DNA of 6,791 nt, taken from Caldisericia bacterium (GTDB lineage: Bacteria > Caldisericota > Caldisericia > B22-G15). Positions 4,954 through 6,791 of this stretch are shown piece by piece (the first letter of the stretch is position 1; each line of letters opens with the position of its first letter). Location: contig JAGGSY010000102.1 of NCBI GenBank assembly GCA_021158845.1, positions 1 to 6,791 of the forward strand, given 5' to 3'. The translations under genes were made by a program, and so were the position numbers. The notes under the pieces are model-generated. The model made no database searches, had not been told where the DNA came from, and worked only from the letters and a program-made list of their open reading frames with translations.

Positions 4954-5996
4954 ATCTCTATTTGATTTGTGGCAAGCTCATAAAGCACTCTGGTTAATTT
5001 CTCTCCATCTTTCAATGAAACAACTTCCACAGTAGAGTGGGTGTATCTCAAGGGGAAGCAGAGAGGAATAGAATAAAAACCCGCTCCCTCAGTTTCAACA
5101 ATGGATGCATCGGTTGAACCACCAGTTACACCAATTTGAAATTCTATATTTTTCTCCTCCATAAACTTAGAAAAGAAATTAAAAAGTTTTTCATCCACAA
5201 CCATTCTTCTGTCAACTTTTCTTATCACAGGTCCCTTTCCAACAACAATGGAGTTCTTATAAGGCAGGCTAACTAAGGAAAAATCTGATGCTGATATTGA
5301 ATCCACAACAACAGTTAATAAGGGATTTAATTGAGGAGCAACAACAGATGCTCCCCTCAATCCAATCTCTTCTTCTGTTGTAAAGACAAAAACCAATGTA
5401 TTCAGGGGTTTGGTCTTTCTAAACATCTCAAGTAAGTTTATAAGGATAAAACAACCAAACCTATCATCAAGTCCTCTTGAGACAACAAGATCATTGTTAA
5501 GCAAAAGGAAATCTTTTTTAAATACTATTGGTGTGCCTTGATTTATACCAAGGGAGATAACTTCTTCCTTTGATTTTGCTCCAATATCTATCTGAAGTTT
5601 ATACCAGGGAGTAATTTTACCCTCCATCTCCTTATCAACAGATAGATGGGGTGGAACTATTCCTATAACTCCATAGATCTCCTTATCCTCTGTGATAAGT
5701 CTTACAACTCTTGAAACAAGCACTCTATCATCTATTCCTCCCAGCTTCTGAAATCCAATGAATCCCTTCTCATCAATGGATGAAACTACCATCCCCAACT
5801 CATCCATATGTGCCATAAAAAGAATAGTGCCCTCTCTTTTTCCCTTCTTTACAACAATTAGATTTCCAAGGGTATCTTCATAGACTTCATCGGGGTCTCT
5901 CTTTTTTACTTCCTCTTTAATTACCTCTCTTATCTTTGACTCAAAACCACTAACTCCCGGTGTTTCAATAAGCTTTTTGAGTAAATCTAAATTCAT
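4950..5996 (-). CDS. M42-family metal-dependent aminopeptidase (TET/glutamyl aminopeptidase-like)
   Basis: This is a cytoplasmic peptidase that trims peptides to amino acids, typically as a large self-compartmentalised dodecamer. The 348-residue protein has the full dinuclear metal site of M42: H63 with catalytic D65 (AHMDELG), bridging D177 (RGLDDRFG), catalytic E209 and ligand E210 (EEEIGLRGA), D232, and H320 (YTHSTVE). The GGSTDAS motif (292-298) is also present. The PDZ-like inserted domain typical of the family spans roughly 70-160. Substrate preference (Glu/Asp, Leu or other) cannot be told from sequence, and some M42 members have been annotated as endoglucanases in error. GAGGTGA (6000-6006) precedes the ATG. 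The gene lies 54 bases after sfsA and overlaps ogg by four bases. No direct link to oxidative stress is evident. Confidence 0.93.
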   Translation of the reverse strand: MNLDLLKKLIETPGVSGFESKIREVIKEEVKKRDPDEVYEDTLGNLIVVKKGKREGTILFMAHMDELGMVVSSIDEKGFIGFQKLGGIDDRVLVSRVVRLITEDKEIYGVIGIVPPHLSVDKEMEGKITPWYKLQIDIGAKSKEEVISLGINQGTPIVFKKDFLLLNNDLVVSRGLDDRFGCFILINLLEMFRKTKPLNTLVFVFTTEEEIGLRGASVVAPQLNPLLTVVVDSISASDFSLVSLPYKNSIVVGKGPVIRKVDRRMVVDEKLFNFFSKFMEEKNIEFQIGVTGGSTDASIVETEGAGFYSIPLCFPLRYTHSTVEVVSLKDGEKLTRVLYELATNQIEI

Positions 5997-6034
5997 ACTT
6001 CACCTCACCTTATTCTTTTAATGTTACTTCATCA

Positions 6035-6062
6035 ATTCAATCAATTCCTTCTATGATTGAAT
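6035..6062 (-). other. Inverted repeat spanning the sfsA stop codon
   Basis: On the minus strand ATTCAATCA (6054-6062) and TGATTGAAT (6035-6043) form a perfect 9-bp AT-rich stem around a 10-base loop that begins with the sfsA TAG stop. No T-run follows, so it is not a typical intrinsic terminator. It may stabilise the sfsA 3' end or simply be chance in AT-rich DNA. Confidence 0.3.
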
Positions 6063-6776
6063 ATTCTGCTCCTCTACTTCCTTTTTACATAAAGGGGTTT
6101 CACCTTTATAATATAACCATCCATCTTTATACTCAATGATAATCGGCTTTATCTTTATACTCTCCTTTAATCCTTTATAAAAAACCTTTGCAAAGTGGAA
6201 ATCATTTTCCTCATTGGGAAGAAAACAGGTTGAATCCGGTCTTAATACAAGAATAAGAAGATAGGGCTGAAAATTCTCTCTAACAGCAGAAATTAGAGTA
6301 TTTATGTGCTTTGCTCCCCTTGATGTTGGAGCATCTGGAAAAAGGGCAACCTTATCTTTTGAAAGTGTACATCCTTTAACCTCCACAAGTATCTTCTCTC
6401 CATCCTCTTTTTCAAGGAAAAAATCAATTCTATTATCTTTAAACTTGAATTCTGGCTTTATATATTTAACATTTCCAAAAATATTTATCTTTTTTATTAA
6501 AACCTCTGATATCTTACGGTGATAACCAGAGTGTACAGGGATAAGGTATTCATCCACTTTACCTAAAACTAAATCCCACTGGGTTTTTCTTTTCTCCCCC
6601 TCTGCTCTCTTTATAAAAACAGTGTTGCCTTTGTAAAGTATTTCCCCAAGCCTTCCGGAATCATGTATATGAACTTCCAATAATTTCCCCTCCACTTTTA
6701 CAATACCAAGGAATCTATTCTTCCTTTCTATAAACTCTCCCATTTTATCCCATGAATATTTAATAATTTTTCTCAT
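6051..6776 (-). CDS. sfsA: SfsA family protein (sugar fermentation stimulation protein homologue)
   Basis: This 241-residue member of the SfsA family is slightly longer than the usual 230-240. Visible blocks are a small N-terminal OB-like domain with H36-I-H-D-S-G-R-L (family HxxNxGRL/PNTG), then a PD-(D/E)XK nuclease-like core. The core has E109, D118 (NRIDFFLE), E132-V-K134 (LVEVKGCTL) and the signature PDAPTSRGAKH (147-157). The family was named from E. coli maltose gene regulation; the conserved nuclease-like residues suggest nucleic acid binding or cleavage, but the role is unsettled. The ATG at 6776 has no clear ribosome binding site and only 15 bases of upstream sequence are available. 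M12 (6743) is an alternative start giving a length closer to the family norm. It is probably the first visible gene of the sfsA-M42-ogg-perR block. Confidence 0.9.
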   Translation of the reverse strand: MRKIIKYSWDKMGEFIERKNRFLGIVKVEGKLLEVHIHDSGRLGEILYKGNTVFIKRAEGEKRKTQWDLVLGKVDEYLIPVHSGYHRKISEVLIKKINIFGNVKYIKPEFKFKDNRIDFFLEKEDGEKILVEVKGCTLSKDKVALFPDAPTSRGAKHINTLISAVRENFQPYLLILVLRPDSTCFLPNEENDFHFAKVFYKGLKESIKIKPIIIEYKDGWLYYKGETPLCKKEVEEQNIQS

Positions 6777-6791
6777 AAATAAAAGTTTACA

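Noticed and set aside
5997..6050. Possible promoter between sfsA and the M42 peptidase gene
   Set aside because: TTGATT or TTGATG can be paired only with poor -10 matches (TTAAAA, TAAGGT), one of which overlaps the ribosome binding site; not convincing.

Overview
The window is AT-rich and fully coding on the minus strand. It reads as part of an anaerobic bacterial genome. Strong AGGAGG-type ribosome binding sites and a textbook TTGACA/TATAAT promoter point to a bacterium rather than an archaeon. The oxygen-defence enzymes (superoxide reductase, rubrerythrin, flavodiiron protein, high-molecular-weight rubredoxin) are those of strict anaerobes. The archaeal/Thermotoga-like types of peroxiredoxin, 8-oxoguanine glycosylase (Ogg2) and M42 peptidase, with many AGA/AGG/ATA codons, suggest a thermophile. 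I cannot name the genus.

Layout in the direction of transcription (high to low coordinates). (1) 6776-3863: sfsA, an M42 aminopeptidase, an Ogg2-type N-glycosylase/DNA lyase and a PerR-type Fur-family regulator. After a 54-nt gap behind sfsA, the other three are tightly packed (4-nt overlap, then 11 nt). (2) 3791-3147: a 1-Cys/archaeal-type peroxiredoxin with its own consensus promoter, whose -35 box lies inside the last codons of perR. (3) 3087 to the left edge: rubrerythrin, desulfoferrodoxin (superoxide reductase), Hrb (flavin reductase-rubredoxin fusion), FprA flavodiiron protein, an unrecognised 88-residue protein and the first 12 codons of another gene. Gaps in block 3 run from -4 to +10 nt, so it is almost certainly one operon. 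No tRNA, rRNA, mobile element or CRISPR array was seen, and there is no gene-free stretch longer than about 75 bases.

How the genes fit together: PerR (Fe/Mn peroxide sensor with all metal and zinc ligands present) is the likely controller. Peroxiredoxin and rubrerythrin remove peroxide, desulfoferrodoxin reduces superoxide to peroxide, and Hrb passes NADH electrons to FprA, which reduces O2 (or NO). Ogg2 would excise oxidised guanine. Electron supply to rubrerythrin and desulfoferrodoxin needs a rubredoxin, and no separate rubredoxin gene is present. However, the Hrb gene contains a strong internal ribosome binding site and in-frame ATG exactly where a stand-alone 54-residue rubredoxin would start. 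This is the most interesting signal in the window. Other points of interest are the unknown 88-residue Cys-Cys protein coupled to fprA, and a near-identical 15-bp AT-rich semi-palindrome just upstream of both prx and rbr that resembles a Per box.
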